DNA of 64,000 bases. It comes from Actinomadura luzonensis (lineage in GTDB: Bacteria; Actinomycetota; Actinomycetes; Streptosporangiales; Streptosporangiaceae). Positions 54,935-63,312 of this stretch are shown here, piece after piece. Numbering within the stretch: position 1 is the first letter of the stretch; every line of letters starts with the position of its first letter. Below the pieces are notes generated by a model, which was given only the letters and a program-made list of their open reading frames with translations, was not told the origin of the DNA and did no database searches. The stretch lies in the NCBI RefSeq assembly GCF_022664455.2, contig NZ_JAKRKC020000002.1:1922001-1986000 (forward strand), written 5' to 3'. Made by a program: the position numbers and the translations under genes.

Positions 54935-56116
54935 TCACATTCCTCCGACGAACCGGCCGGGAGACATCCTGCGCCCGGGGTCGAACCGTTCCTTGACCCG
55001 CCGCATCAGCGGCAGCCCGCTCACCTGCCCCCACCGGTCGAGGCCCGCGCACGGCGGCGCGGCGGTCACGCTCACCCGCCCGCCCGCGGCCTCCACCCGC
55101 CGCCGCAGCCCGGCGACCGTCGCGGCCAGCTCGTCACCGCCGACCGGCCGCCACGCCTCCAGCCACACGCGCCCGGCCAGCACCGACCCGCGCAGCGCCA
55201 GCCCGGCGCGCGCCGCCGCCTCCAGCACGGCGGCCAGGCCCGTGGCCGGGAAGCGCACCTCGACCAGCACCTCGTCCCGGGTGATCAGCCCCCACCAGGG
55301 CGGCGGCGCGTCGGTGACCTCGCCGCCACCGATCAGCTCCCGCACGGCCGCGGCGCGGCTGTCCGCCGCCGCGCCCTCGACCAGCACCGACAGGACCGGG
55401 GGCGCGTCCGGCTCGGGCCGGTCCACCTCGGCGGCGCTCGGCTCGGCCTGCGCGGCGGCCAGCGCGGCGGCCAGGCCCGGCAGCTCGGCGGCCGCGACCT
55501 CGGCGCTCACCCAGCGGCGCGCGGCGGGCAGCGGGTGCAGCCGGAACGTGGCCTCGGCGATGACGCCGAGCGTGCCGTGGGAGCCGGTGAAGAGCTTGCC
55601 GAGGTCGTAGCCGGCGACGTTCTTGACGACCTTGCCGCCCGAGCGGGCGACCGTGCCGTCCGGCAGCACGACGGTGACGCCGATGAGCAGGTCGCGGGCG
55701 GTGCCGTAGCGGAAGGCGCGCGGGCCGGCGGTCGCGGTGGCGAGCGTGCCGCCGACCGTCGCGCCCTCGCTGAAGGGCACGTCGAGCGCCAGCTCCTGGC
55801 CCTCGCCGGCGAGCGCGGCGGCCAGGGCGTCCATGGTGACCCCGGCCTGGGCGCGGACCACGAGGTCGCCGGCCGCGTGCTCCAGGATCTCGTTGAGGCA
55901 GCACAGGTCGAGCAGCACGTCGCAGCGCTCCGGCGGCAGGCCCCAGTGGAGCTTGGTGCCGCCGCCCGCGGGCACGACCGCGAGGTCCCGCGCGGCGCAG
56001 GCCCGCAGCACCGCCGCGACCTCCTCGACGCTCTCCGGCAGCGCCACCCACCGGGGGAGGACCCCGCCGACCGCGTCCTCGGCGTCCGCCGGCCGGACCG
56101 TCACGCCCTCGATCAA
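54935..56116 (-). CDS. glcE: Glycolate oxidase FAD-binding subunit
   Basis: A 393-residue FAD_binding_4 protein: LAVVPAGGGTKLHWG, LDVPFSEGATVGGTLATATAG, GGKVVKNVAGYDLGKLFTGSHGTLGVI. These match GlcE, the smaller flavin subunit of glycolate oxidase. TTG 56116 overlaps the glcD stop (TTGA) and keeps the tight spacing of the operon. A GTG a few codons later is the alternative. Confidence 0.92.
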   Translation of the reverse strand: MIEGVTVRPADAEDAVGGVLPRWVALPESVEEVAAVLRACAARDLAVVPAGGGTKLHWGLPPERCDVLLDLCCLNEILEHAAGDLVVRAQAGVTMDALAAALAGEGQELALDVPFSEGATVGGTLATATAGPRAFRYGTARDLLIGVTVVLPDGTVARSGGKVVKNVAGYDLGKLFTGSHGTLGVIAEATFRLHPLPAARRWVSAEVAAAELPGLAAALAAAQAEPSAAEVDRPEPDAPPVLSVLVEGAAADSRAAAVRELIGGGEVTDAPPPWWGLITRDEVLVEVRFPATGLAAVLEAAARAGLALRGSVLAGRVWLEAWRPVGGDELAATVAGLRRRVEAAGGRVSVTAAPPCAGLDRWGQVSGLPLMRRVKERFDPGRRMSPGRFVGGM

Positions 56117-57549
56117 AACTGCTCCGCCTTCCCCGACTCGACCAGCGGGTGCACGCCCTTGCGCACGCCCGGCACCTCGCCGCACAGCCGCGGCGTGGGG
56201 AACACCTTGCCGGGGTTCGCCAGGCCCCGGGGGTCGAACGCGCACCGGACGAGCTGCATGGTGTCCAGGTCGGCCGCGCTGAACATGCGCGGCATGTAGC
56301 GCGCCTTGTCGACGCCGACGCCGTGCTCGCCGGTGATCGAGCCGCCGTGCTCGATGCACAGGTCCAGGATCGCGCCCGAGACCGCCTCGGCCCGCTCGCC
56401 CGCGCCCGGCTCGGCGTCGTCGAACAGCACCAGCGGGTGCAGGTTGCCGTCGCCGGCGTGGAAGACGTTGGCCACCCTGATGCCGTGCTCGGCCGAGAGC
56501 CGGTCGATGGCGGCCAGCACGCCGGGCAGCGCGGTGCGCGGCACCACGCCGTCCTGGACGATGTAGGCCGGGCTGATCCGGCCCACCGCCGCGAACGCCG
56601 ACTTGCGGCCCTTCCAGATGGCCGCCCGCTCGGCCGCGTCCGCCGCCACGCGCAGCTCGAACGCGCCCGCGCACAGCTCTCTGAGCCGGGCGAACTGCCG
56701 CTCGACCTCGGCGGCCGGCCCGTCCAGCTCGACGATCAGCACGGCCCCCGCGCCCGCCGGGTAGGAGCAGGCCACGGCGGCCTCGGCCGCCTCGATCGCG
56801 AGGGCGTCCATCATCTCGATCGCGGCCGGCACGATGCCCGCCCCGATGATCGCCGAGACCGCCTGGCCGCCCTGCTCGATGCTCTCGAACGCGGCCAGCA
56901 CCGTGGTGACGGCCTCCGGCGCGCGGCTCAGCCGTACCGTGATCTTGGTGGCGACGCCGAGCGTGCCCTCCGATCCGATGAACGCGCCCAGCAGGTCGTA
57001 GCCGGGGTCCATGCGGTCGAGCGTGACCAGGTCGCCGTCGGGGGTGACGATCTCGCACGCCTCGACGTGGTTGACGGTGAAGCCGTACTTGAGGCAGTGC
57101 GCGCCGCCCGAGTTCTCCGCCACGTTGCCGCCGATCGAGCAGACCTGCTGGCTGGAGGGGTCGGGCGCGTAGTAGTAGCCCTGCTCGCGCACGGCCTCGG
57201 TGATGGCCAGGTTCGTCACGCCCGGCTCCACCACCGCCCGCCGGTTCGGCAGGTCGATCTCCAGGATCGCGCGCATCTTGGAGGTGACGATGAGCACGCC
57301 GTCCTCGCGGGGCAGCGCGCCGCCCGACAGGCCCGTGCCCGAGCCCCTGGCCACGAACGGCACGCCGAAGTCGTTGCACAGCCGCACCACCCGCGCGACC
57401 TGCTCGGCCGTCGCGGGCAGCACGACCACGCCGGGGGTGGCCCGGTGGTAGGTCAGGCCGTCGCACTCGTACGTCCGCAGGCGCACCGGGTCGGTGATCA
57501 CCGCGTCGCGGGGCAGCACCGAGCGCAACGCCGCCGTGAGCGTCTCCAT
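56113..57549 (-). CDS. glcD: Glycolate oxidase FAD-linked subunit
   Basis: A 478-residue FAD-binding oxidase: VPFVARGSGTGLSGGALP, SQQVCSIGGNVAENSGG, KYGFTVNHVEACEIVTPDG and the C-terminal HAGDGNLHPL/GEHGVGVDK. With GlcE and GlcF it oxidises glycolate (or D-lactate-like acids) to glyoxylate. It follows aceB after 9 bp, and the product is the substrate of that malate synthase. Confidence 0.94.
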   Translation of the reverse strand: METLTAALRSVLPRDAVITDPVRLRTYECDGLTYHRATPGVVVLPATAEQVARVVRLCNDFGVPFVARGSGTGLSGGALPREDGVLIVTSKMRAILEIDLPNRRAVVEPGVTNLAITEAVREQGYYYAPDPSSQQVCSIGGNVAENSGGAHCLKYGFTVNHVEACEIVTPDGDLVTLDRMDPGYDLLGAFIGSEGTLGVATKITVRLSRAPEAVTTVLAAFESIEQGGQAVSAIIGAGIVPAAIEMMDALAIEAAEAAVACSYPAGAGAVLIVELDGPAAEVERQFARLRELCAGAFELRVAADAAERAAIWKGRKSAFAAVGRISPAYIVQDGVVPRTALPGVLAAIDRLSAEHGIRVANVFHAGDGNLHPLVLFDDAEPGAGERAEAVSGAILDLCIEHGGSITGEHGVGVDKARYMPRMFSAADLDTMQLVRCAFDPRGLANPGKVFPTPRLCGEVPGVRKGVHPLVESGKAEQF

Positions 57550-57558
57550 CAGGCCTTT

Positions 57559-59136
57559 TTACGGCATCCGGGCATAGGCCGGAAGGGTCAGGAACTCGGC
57601 GAAGTCGTCGTCCAGCGCGACCTCCTTGAACAGCGCCGTGGCCTGGGCGAACAGCTTCTCGTCGTAGCCGGGCTCCATCGCGATTCTGGCCAGCTCCTCG
57701 GTGATGATGTGCTCGACCAGCTCCTTGGTCACCTGGTGGCCGGTGTCGGCGAGCTTGATGTCGTTGTGGATCCACTGCCAGATCTGCGAGCGGGAGATCT
57801 CGGCGGTGGCGGCGTCCTCCATCAGGTTGTGGATGGCCACCGCGCCCGAGCCGCCCATCCACGCGGCCAGGTAGCGGAGCGCCACGTCCACGTTGTTGCG
57901 CAGGCCGGCGTCGGTGATGTCGCCCGGGGTCTGCGCGACCGACAGCAGGTCGGCGGCCGTGACGGCGACGTCCTCGCGCAGCCGGTCGAGCTGGTTGGGC
58001 CGCGAGCCCAGCACGCCGTCGAACACCTCGCGGCAGATCGGCACCAGGTCCGGGTGCGCGACCCACGAGCCGTCGAACCCGTCGCCCGACTCGCGCGTCT
58101 TGTCCGCCCGCACCTTGTCGAGTGCCACCGCGTTGACCTCGGGGTCGCGGCGCGAGGGGATGAACGCCGCCATGCCGCCGATGGCGTGCGCGCCGCGCTT
58201 GTGGCAGGTGCGCACCAGCAGCTCGGTGTACGCGCGCATGAACGGCGCCGTCATCGTCACCGCGTTCCGCTCCGGCAGCAGGAACTCCCGGCCCCGGGTG
58301 CGGAACTTCTTGATCACGCTGAACAGGTAGTCCCAGCGGCCCGCGTTCAGCCCCGCCGAGTGCTCGCGCAGCTCGTACAGGATCTCCTCCATCTCGAACG
58401 CGGCCGGGTAGGTCTCGATGAGCACGGTGGCCCTGATCGTGCCGTGCGGGATGCCCAGCAGCTCCTGCGCCCGGGTGAAGACGTCGTTCCAGAGCCGCGC
58501 CTCCAGGTGCGACTCGATCTTCGGCAGGTAGAAGTACGGCCCCTTGCCCTTGTCGAGCTGGCGCTGGGCGCAGTGGAAGAAGTAGAGCCCGAAGTCGAAC
58601 AGCGAGCCCGACACCGGCCGGCCGTCCACGCTCGCGTGCTTCTCGTCCAGGTGCCAGCCGCGCGGGCGGACCACGATCGTGGCCAGCTCGTCGTCGGGGC
58701 GCAGCGCGTACGACTTGCCGCCGGTCTCGAAGTCGATCGTGCGGTCGAGGGCGTCGCGCAGGTTGAGCTGGCCGCCGACGCAGTTCTCCCACAGCGGGGA
58801 GTTGGCGTCCTCGAAGTCGGCCAGCCACACCTTCGCGCCCGAGTTGAGCGCGTTGATGGTCATCTTCTTGTCCACCGGGCCGGTGATCTCCACCCGCCGG
58901 TCCTCCAGGCCCGGCGCCGGGGGAGCGACCCGCCAGTCGCCCTCCCTGATCTCCTTCGTCCCGGGCATGAAGTCGAGCGTGCCGCCCGCCGACAGCTCGG
59001 CCTGCCGCTCCTGACGGGCCTCCAGCAGCTCCAGCCGCCTCGCGCCGAACTCCCGCTGGAGAGCCGCCACGAACGCGAGCGCCTGCGGGGTGAGGATCTC
59101 GTCGAACCGGTCGAGCATCGGGCCGCTGATCTCCAT
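57559..59136 (-). CDS. aceB: Malate synthase A
   Basis: Condenses glyoxylate with acetyl-CoA to malate. The 525 residues match the class A enzyme: NALNSGAKVWLADFEDANSP, VRPRGWHLDEKH, YFYLPKIESHLEARLWNDVF, the catalytic-region LIETYPAAFEMEEILYELR, GRWDYLFSVIKKF and C-terminal SQIWQWIHN. The start is ATG 59136 with GAGGCGG upstream. It heads the aceB-glcDEF-iclR-iclR operon. No true isocitrate lyase is in the window, so here glyoxylate is supplied by glycolate. Confidence 0.97.
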   Translation of the reverse strand: MEISGPMLDRFDEILTPQALAFVAALQREFGARRLELLEARQERQAELSAGGTLDFMPGTKEIREGDWRVAPPAPGLEDRRVEITGPVDKKMTINALNSGAKVWLADFEDANSPLWENCVGGQLNLRDALDRTIDFETGGKSYALRPDDELATIVVRPRGWHLDEKHASVDGRPVSGSLFDFGLYFFHCAQRQLDKGKGPYFYLPKIESHLEARLWNDVFTRAQELLGIPHGTIRATVLIETYPAAFEMEEILYELREHSAGLNAGRWDYLFSVIKKFRTRGREFLLPERNAVTMTAPFMRAYTELLVRTCHKRGAHAIGGMAAFIPSRRDPEVNAVALDKVRADKTRESGDGFDGSWVAHPDLVPICREVFDGVLGSRPNQLDRLREDVAVTAADLLSVAQTPGDITDAGLRNNVDVALRYLAAWMGGSGAVAIHNLMEDAATAEISRSQIWQWIHNDIKLADTGHQVTKELVEHIITEELARIAMEPGYDEKLFAQATALFKEVALDDDFAEFLTLPAYARMP

Positions 59137-59160
59137 TTTTTCCGCCTCGTGGAAAATAGA

Positions 59161-59175
59161 TTCTGGATTGTGGAA
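59161..59175. promoter_or_regulatory. Candidate IclR-type operator upstream of aceB
   Basis: TTCTGGATTGTGGAA (TTCCACAATCCAGAA on the other strand) is an imperfect palindrome close in form to TTCCGCAATGCGGAA-like sites of actinobacterial IclR/AllR regulators. A related GTGGAA half-site lies 21 bp away at 59149-59154. It sits about 25 bp before the aceB start, in the only sizeable gap of the operon. Confidence 0.45.
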
Positions 59176-59284
59176 GTGAAGCTACTCTGCTCGGGGTTCC
59201 CGGGTCAAAGACAGGGGTTCTTCCGGGGCGTCCTGGGGGGCATCCCGGATGGGAAGAGGGGGTCCGCGGCGCGACGATCGGAGC

Positions 59285-59977
59285 ATGAGAACGATCGTGA
59301 TCGCGGGCGGCCTGCTGGCCGGCGCCGCGCTGCTGACCGGGTGCGGCCTGGAGAGCCTGGCCGGGCCCACCAACCAGGACGTCGCGTCCTACGAGGTGAC
59401 CGACCAGGTCACCGGGCTGCGCCTCACCAGCGGCTCCGGCGACACCGTGGTCACCGAGACCGGCGGCAAGGCCGTCAAGGTCACCGAGACGCTGCGCTGG
59501 CGCGGCGACGCCAAGCCGAAGGCCGAGCACAAGGTCGACGGCGGCGCGCTGGCCCTGTCCTACTCGTGCCCGTCCAACATCGGGACCTGCTCCGTCGACT
59601 ACAAGATCGAGGTCCCCAAGGGGGTCGCCGTCGACCTCGACAGCGGCTCGGGCGACGTCACGCTGCGCGCCCTCAGCGGCGACGTGAAGGTCCACGTGGG
59701 CTCCGGCGACGTGGACGCCAGCGGCCTGGCCGGCAGGAACGTCGTGGCCGACGCCGGCTCGGGCGACGTCGAGCTCGCCTACGTCAGCGCCCCCGCCAGC
59801 GCGCGGCTCGAGGCCGGCTCCGGCGACATCACCCTCAACGTCCCCGACGGCGCCTACGACGTGACGACCGACCTGGGCTCGGGCGACGCGAACGTCTCGG
59901 TCAAGACCGACCGCTCCTCGCCGAACAAGATCTCGCTGAAGGCCGGCTCCGGCAACGTCAGCGTGTCAGCGGGATAA
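59285..59977 (+). CDS. DUF4097-like beta-repeat lipoprotein
   Basis: A 230-residue lipoprotein (lipobox LLTGCG) made of repeated GSGDV units: DLDSGSGDVTLRALSGDVKVHVGSGDV, DAGSGDVELAY, EAGSGDITLNV, DLGSGDANVSV. This is the right-handed beta-repeat seen in the DUF4097 putative adhesin family. CPSNIGTCSV may carry a disulfide. ATG 59285 is chosen for the signal peptide. It is divergent from aceB and followed by hflX. It probably lies on the cell surface; its partner is unknown. Confidence 0.82.
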   Translation: MRTIVIAGGLLAGAALLTGCGLESLAGPTNQDVASYEVTDQVTGLRLTSGSGDTVVTETGGKAVKVTETLRWRGDAKPKAEHKVDGGALALSYSCPSNIGTCSVDYKIEVPKGVAVDLDSGSGDVTLRALSGDVKVHVGSGDVDASGLAGRNVVADAGSGDVELAYVSAPASARLEAGSGDITLNVPDGAYDVTTDLGSGDANVSVKTDRSSPNKISLKAGSGNVSVSAG

Positions 59978-60060
59978 CCAGGTGCTTACCCGGGGGATGT
60001 CGTGCCACCATCGGGGAAGACACCGAGGTGTCCAGACGTTCCCTCATAGAGATGACACGA

Positions 60061-61488
60061 ATGCACGAAAACACCGCGCTCGACGAGTTCGAGACCACCG
60101 GCTTCGACACCGGGGAATTCGACCTTGAGGAGCGCCAGGCGCTGCGGCGCGTGGCAGGCCTCTCCACCGAGCTCCAGGACGTCTCCGAGGTCGAGTACCG
60201 GCAGCTGCGGCTTGAACGGGTCGTGCTGGTCGGCGTCTGGACCTCGGGCACCGCGGAGGAGGCCGACAACTCCCTGCTGGAGCTCAAGCTCCTGGCCGAG
60301 ACCGCCGGCTCCCAGGTGCTCGACGGCCTCGTCCAGCGACGTCAGAAGCCCGATCCCGCTACCTACATCGGCTCCGGCAAGGCGCTGGAGCTCCGCGACG
60401 TGGTCGAGTCCAGCGGCGCCGACACCGTGATCTGCGACGGCGAGCTGACCCCCGGCCAGCTCCGCCAGCTCGAGGAGATCGTCAAGGTGAAGGTCATCGA
60501 CCGCACGGCGCTGATCCTCGACATCTTCGCCCAGCACGCCAAGAGCCGCGAGGGCAAGGCCCAGGTCGAGCTGGCGCAGCTCCAATACCTGCTGCCGCGC
60601 CTGCGAGGCTGGGGCGGCAACCTGTCCCGGCAGGTCGGCGGCCGGGCGGCCGGCGGCGTCGGCATCGGCGGCCGCGGCCCCGGTGAGACCAAGATCGAGC
60701 TGGACCGCCGCCGCATCCGCGAGCGCATGGCCAAGCTGCGCCGCCAGATCGGCGGCATGTCCACCGCCCGCGACACCAAGCGCCACGCGCGCCAGCAGCG
60801 CGAGGTGCCGGCCGTCGCCATCGCGGGCTACACCAACGCCGGCAAGTCCTCGCTGCTCAACCGCATCACCGGCGCGGGCGTGCTGGTGGAGGACGCGCTG
60901 TTCGCCACCCTCGACCCGACCGTGCGCCGCGCGCGCACGCCGGAGGGCCGGCTGTTCACGATCGCCGACACCGTCGGCTTCGTGCGCCACCTGCCCCACC
61001 AGCTCGTCGAGGCGTTCCGCTCCACGCTGGAGGAGGTCGCCGACGCCGACCTGATCCTGCACGTGGTCGACGGCTCGCACCCCGACCCCGAAGGACAGCT
61101 CGCCGCCGTCCGGGAGGTCCTGGGCGACATCGACGGCGCCGCCGACATCCCCGAGATCGTCGTGGTCAACAAGGCCGACGCGGCCGACCAGGAGGTCATC
61201 GACCGGATCACGCGGCGCGAGCGGCACAGCATCGTGGTCTCGGCGCGCACCGGCAAGGGCATCCCCGAGCTCATGGAGCTCATCGAGCGGGAGCTGCCGC
61301 GGCTCGACCACGAGGTGCACCTGCTGGTGCCGTACGAGCGGGGCGACCTGATCTCACGGGCCCACAAGGAGGGCGAGGTGCTCTCCGTGGACCACGTCGA
61401 GGACGGCACGATCCTGCACGCCCGGGTGCTGGCCGGCCTGTCCCAGGAGCTGGAGCGGGTCGGGAAGCCGGTCGAGCGGGTCTCGTAG
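60061..61488 (+). CDS. hflX: GTPase HflX
   Basis: Ribosome-associated GTPase that splits stalled or hibernating 70S ribosomes. The 475 residues contain the N-terminal HflX domain (TYIGSGKALELRDVVESSGADTVI), a Gly-rich linker (GGRGPGETKIELDRRRIRERM), and the G domain with GYTNAGKSSLLNRI (G1), ATLDPTVR (G2), DTVGFVRHLP (G3), NKAD (G4) and SARTGKG (G5). ATG 60061 or 60052 could start it; GAGATG lies about 7 nt before 60061. It is placed near miaA/dapF in many actinobacteria. Confidence 0.96.
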   Translation: MHENTALDEFETTGFDTGEFDLEERQALRRVAGLSTELQDVSEVEYRQLRLERVVLVGVWTSGTAEEADNSLLELKLLAETAGSQVLDGLVQRRQKPDPATYIGSGKALELRDVVESSGADTVICDGELTPGQLRQLEEIVKVKVIDRTALILDIFAQHAKSREGKAQVELAQLQYLLPRLRGWGGNLSRQVGGRAAGGVGIGGRGPGETKIELDRRRIRERMAKLRRQIGGMSTARDTKRHARQQREVPAVAIAGYTNAGKSSLLNRITGAGVLVEDALFATLDPTVRRARTPEGRLFTIADTVGFVRHLPHQLVEAFRSTLEEVADADLILHVVDGSHPDPEGQLAAVREVLGDIDGAADIPEIVVVNKADAADQEVIDRITRRERHSIVVSARTGKGIPELMELIERELPRLDHEVHLLVPYERGDLISRAHKEGEVLSVDHVEDGTILHARVLAGLSQELERVGKPVERVS

Positions 61489-61531
61489 CGCCTCGCAGTT
61501 CGTAGAAGGACTTTCACGATTTACCGGGGAC

Positions 61532-61559
61532 GCCCCGCCGTGCTGCGGTACGGTGGGGC
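61532..61559 (+). terminator. Terminator-like hairpin after hflX
   Basis: A 10-bp stem (GCCCCGCCGT / ACGGTGGGGC, with one G-T pair) and an 8-nt loop, 44 bp past the hflX stop. No T-run follows. Confidence 0.6.
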
Positions 61560-61730
61560 GGTCCGGTTGTCGGGGTCATGTCACCGGCGAGACCGTCCGA
61601 CCGGGGGGGCCTGGGATGGGCGGGCAGTCGGCGGCACGTCACGGCACGGTTGGGGAGGTCTTGCCGCAAAGCGTGCAGGGCTGCCCAAAAGCGGCAGTGG
61701 TCCCGGAACCCCGGCTATTGCTACGATTGG

Positions 61731-61751
61731 CCAGACCTGATGGAGGTCTGG
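61731..61751. other. Perfect 8-bp hairpin in the hutI upstream region
   Basis: CCAGACCT and AGGTCTGG flank a 5-nt loop (GATGG). Just upstream, TACGAT (61722-61727) has the form of a -10 element, so this may be the start of a small transcript or leader, or a terminator for one. No family is recognised. Confidence 0.4.
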
Positions 61752-61927
61752 CTGTCTTGGCTTAGGGTTCGGCTCTTGGGTTGCTCATGATGACTGTTGG
61801 TGTCGAAGTCGTCAGCGGGGGCCGCGTGAACGAGGTGGGGCTGGGTGACGGTTGGGATGTCTGGTCTTTCTTCCGAATAACCCTGTACACCGGCCCGATA
61901 TGTGAAATAACGTAACTGAACTGAAAT

Positions 61928-61948
61928 CGCCGGATCATGACTCCGGCG
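61928..61948. other. Perfect 7-bp hairpin before the hutI leader ORF
   Basis: CGCCGGA and TCCGGCG enclose TCATGAC, itself nearly symmetrical, so the DNA reads as an interrupted palindrome of 21 bp. It lies about 45 bp before the leader ORF start and could be an operator for the hut genes or an RNA stem. Confidence 0.45.
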
Positions 61949-61994
61949 GTACGGTCACCGCACAACAAACGCGGATGAGAGCAGGAGACCCCCC

Positions 61995-62093
61995 ATGTCG
62001 TCCGGACCCGGAGCGGACTCAGTGGGCGCGGCACAGGCCGTGCGCTGGGCGATGCGCTCGCGCGGGGGCTCGCGCAGGGCGGTGATGCGGTGA
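61995..62093 (+). CDS. Putative 32-residue leader ORF coupled to hutI
   Basis: ATG 61995 begins a 32-codon frame (MSSGPGADSVGAAQAVRWAM and so on) preceded by AGCAGGAG at ideal distance, the best Shine-Dalgarno in this area. Its TGA overlaps the hutI GTG by 4 bp (GTGA), the arrangement of translationally coupled genes, and hutI has no clear site of its own. The product is basic, with no His run, so it does not look like a classical attenuator peptide. It is too short for most gene finders. Confidence 0.6.
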   Translation: MSSGPGADSVGAAQAVRWAMRSRGGSRRAVMR

Positions 62094-63298
62094 CCGTTCG
62101 GCTCCTGACCAACATCGGCCGTCTGTGGACCGGCAACGAGGTCCTCAGCAACGCGGCCATCCTCGTGCACAACGACCGCATCGCGTGGGTCGGGCGGGCG
62201 CCCGACCTGCCGCAGAGCGTGCCCGGAGTCGTCGACGACATCGTCGACGTCGACCACGTCGAGAACCTCGGCGGCGCGCTCGTCACGCCCGGCCTCATCG
62301 ACGCCCACACGCACCCCGTCTACGCCGGCAACCGCTACGCGGAGCTGGCCATCCGCACCGGCGGCTCCAGCGCCGCCTCCATCACCGCGGCGGGCGGCGG
62401 CGTCGGCTCGACCGTCACCGTGACCCGCGGCACCGACCCCTGGACGCTGTGCAACGGCGTGCGCGAGCGGCTGCGCTCCTGGCTGCTCAGCGGCACCACC
62501 ACCGTCGAGGCCAAGACCGGCTACCACCTCACCCGCGACGGCGAGCTCGCCGACGTGCGGCTCCTGCGCGAGCTGGAGAAGGAGCCGATGATGCCGCGGG
62601 TGCACGTCACGTTCCTCGCGGCGCACGTCGTGCCGCCCGAGTACTTCGGCCGCCAGCGCGAGTACGTCGAGGCCGTGGGCGCCTGGTGCGCCGACGCCGC
62701 GGCGGCCGGGGCCGACAGCGTCGACGTCTACTGCGACGAGGGCCACTTCACCACCGAGGAATCCCGCTGGGTCCTCGCCTCCGGCCGCAACGTCGGCCTG
62801 CTGCCCCGCGTCCACGCCGGCATCTTCGCCCGGCGCGGCGCCGTCCAGCTCGCCGCCGAGCTCGGCTGCGCCTCCGCCGACGGCCTGCACCACATGTCCG
62901 ACGAGGACATCGCGATCATGTCGCGCTACGGGGTGCCCGCCGTCGTCTGCCCCGCCACCGCCCTCCAGCGCGGCCACCTGCCGCCGGTGCGGCAGATGAT
63001 CAAGCACGGCGTGCAGATCGCGCTCGGCAGCGACCACAACCCCGGCTACTGCGGCATCACCTCGATGTCGCTGGTCATCGCCATGGCGGTGTCGGCGTTC
63101 GGGATGAGCGTCAACGACGCGCTGCGGGCCGCCACGCTGGGCGGCGCGACCGTCCTCGGCGCCCCCGACCGCGGCGTCCTCGCTCCCGGGCGGCTCGCCG
63201 ACATCGTCCAGTGGGACGCCGACCACGAGGGCGCCTTCGCCTGGTCCTTCGGCCTGCGGCCGCGCCGGGTGTGGCGGGGTGGGACGCCCGTCCAGTAG
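62090..63298 (+). CDS. hutI: Imidazolonepropionase
   Basis: Hydrolyses imidazolone-5-propionate to formiminoglutamate in histidine degradation. The 402-residue amidohydrolase has metal-site motifs GLIDAHTHPVYAG (about 70-80), FLAAHVVPPEYF, RVHAGIF and GSDHNPGYC. The start is GTG 62090, read through the stop of the leader ORF. No hutU, hutH or hutF is within the window, so they must lie elsewhere or beyond 64000. Confidence 0.95.
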   Translation: MTVRLLTNIGRLWTGNEVLSNAAILVHNDRIAWVGRAPDLPQSVPGVVDDIVDVDHVENLGGALVTPGLIDAHTHPVYAGNRYAELAIRTGGSSAASITAAGGGVGSTVTVTRGTDPWTLCNGVRERLRSWLLSGTTTVEAKTGYHLTRDGELADVRLLRELEKEPMMPRVHVTFLAAHVVPPEYFGRQREYVEAVGAWCADAAAAGADSVDVYCDEGHFTTEESRWVLASGRNVGLLPRVHAGIFARRGAVQLAAELGCASADGLHHMSDEDIAIMSRYGVPAVVCPATALQRGHLPPVRQMIKHGVQIALGSDHNPGYCGITSMSLVIAMAVSAFGMSVNDALRAATLGGATVLGAPDRGVLAPGRLADIVQWDADHEGAFAWSFGLRPRRVWRGGTPVQ

Positions 63299-63312
63299 TT
63301 AAGCTCGGGTCC

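Larger units (their letters stand above)
61489..61994. other. Non-coding stretch between hflX and the hutI leader ORF
   Basis: The 506 bases hold no convincing gene. They contain three hairpins listed separately and a stretch of lower G+C at about 61870-61930 (around GAAATAACGTAACTGAACTG) that could carry the hutI promoter. No riboswitch class or tRNA could be recognised by eye. Short open frames on the plus strand lack Shine-Dalgarno sites. Confidence 0.6.

Noticed and set aside
56149..61488. A 1779-codon plus-strand frame running from opposite glcD into hflX
   Set aside because: Only the hflX part (from about 60052) looks like protein. The rest is the complement of glcD and aceB.
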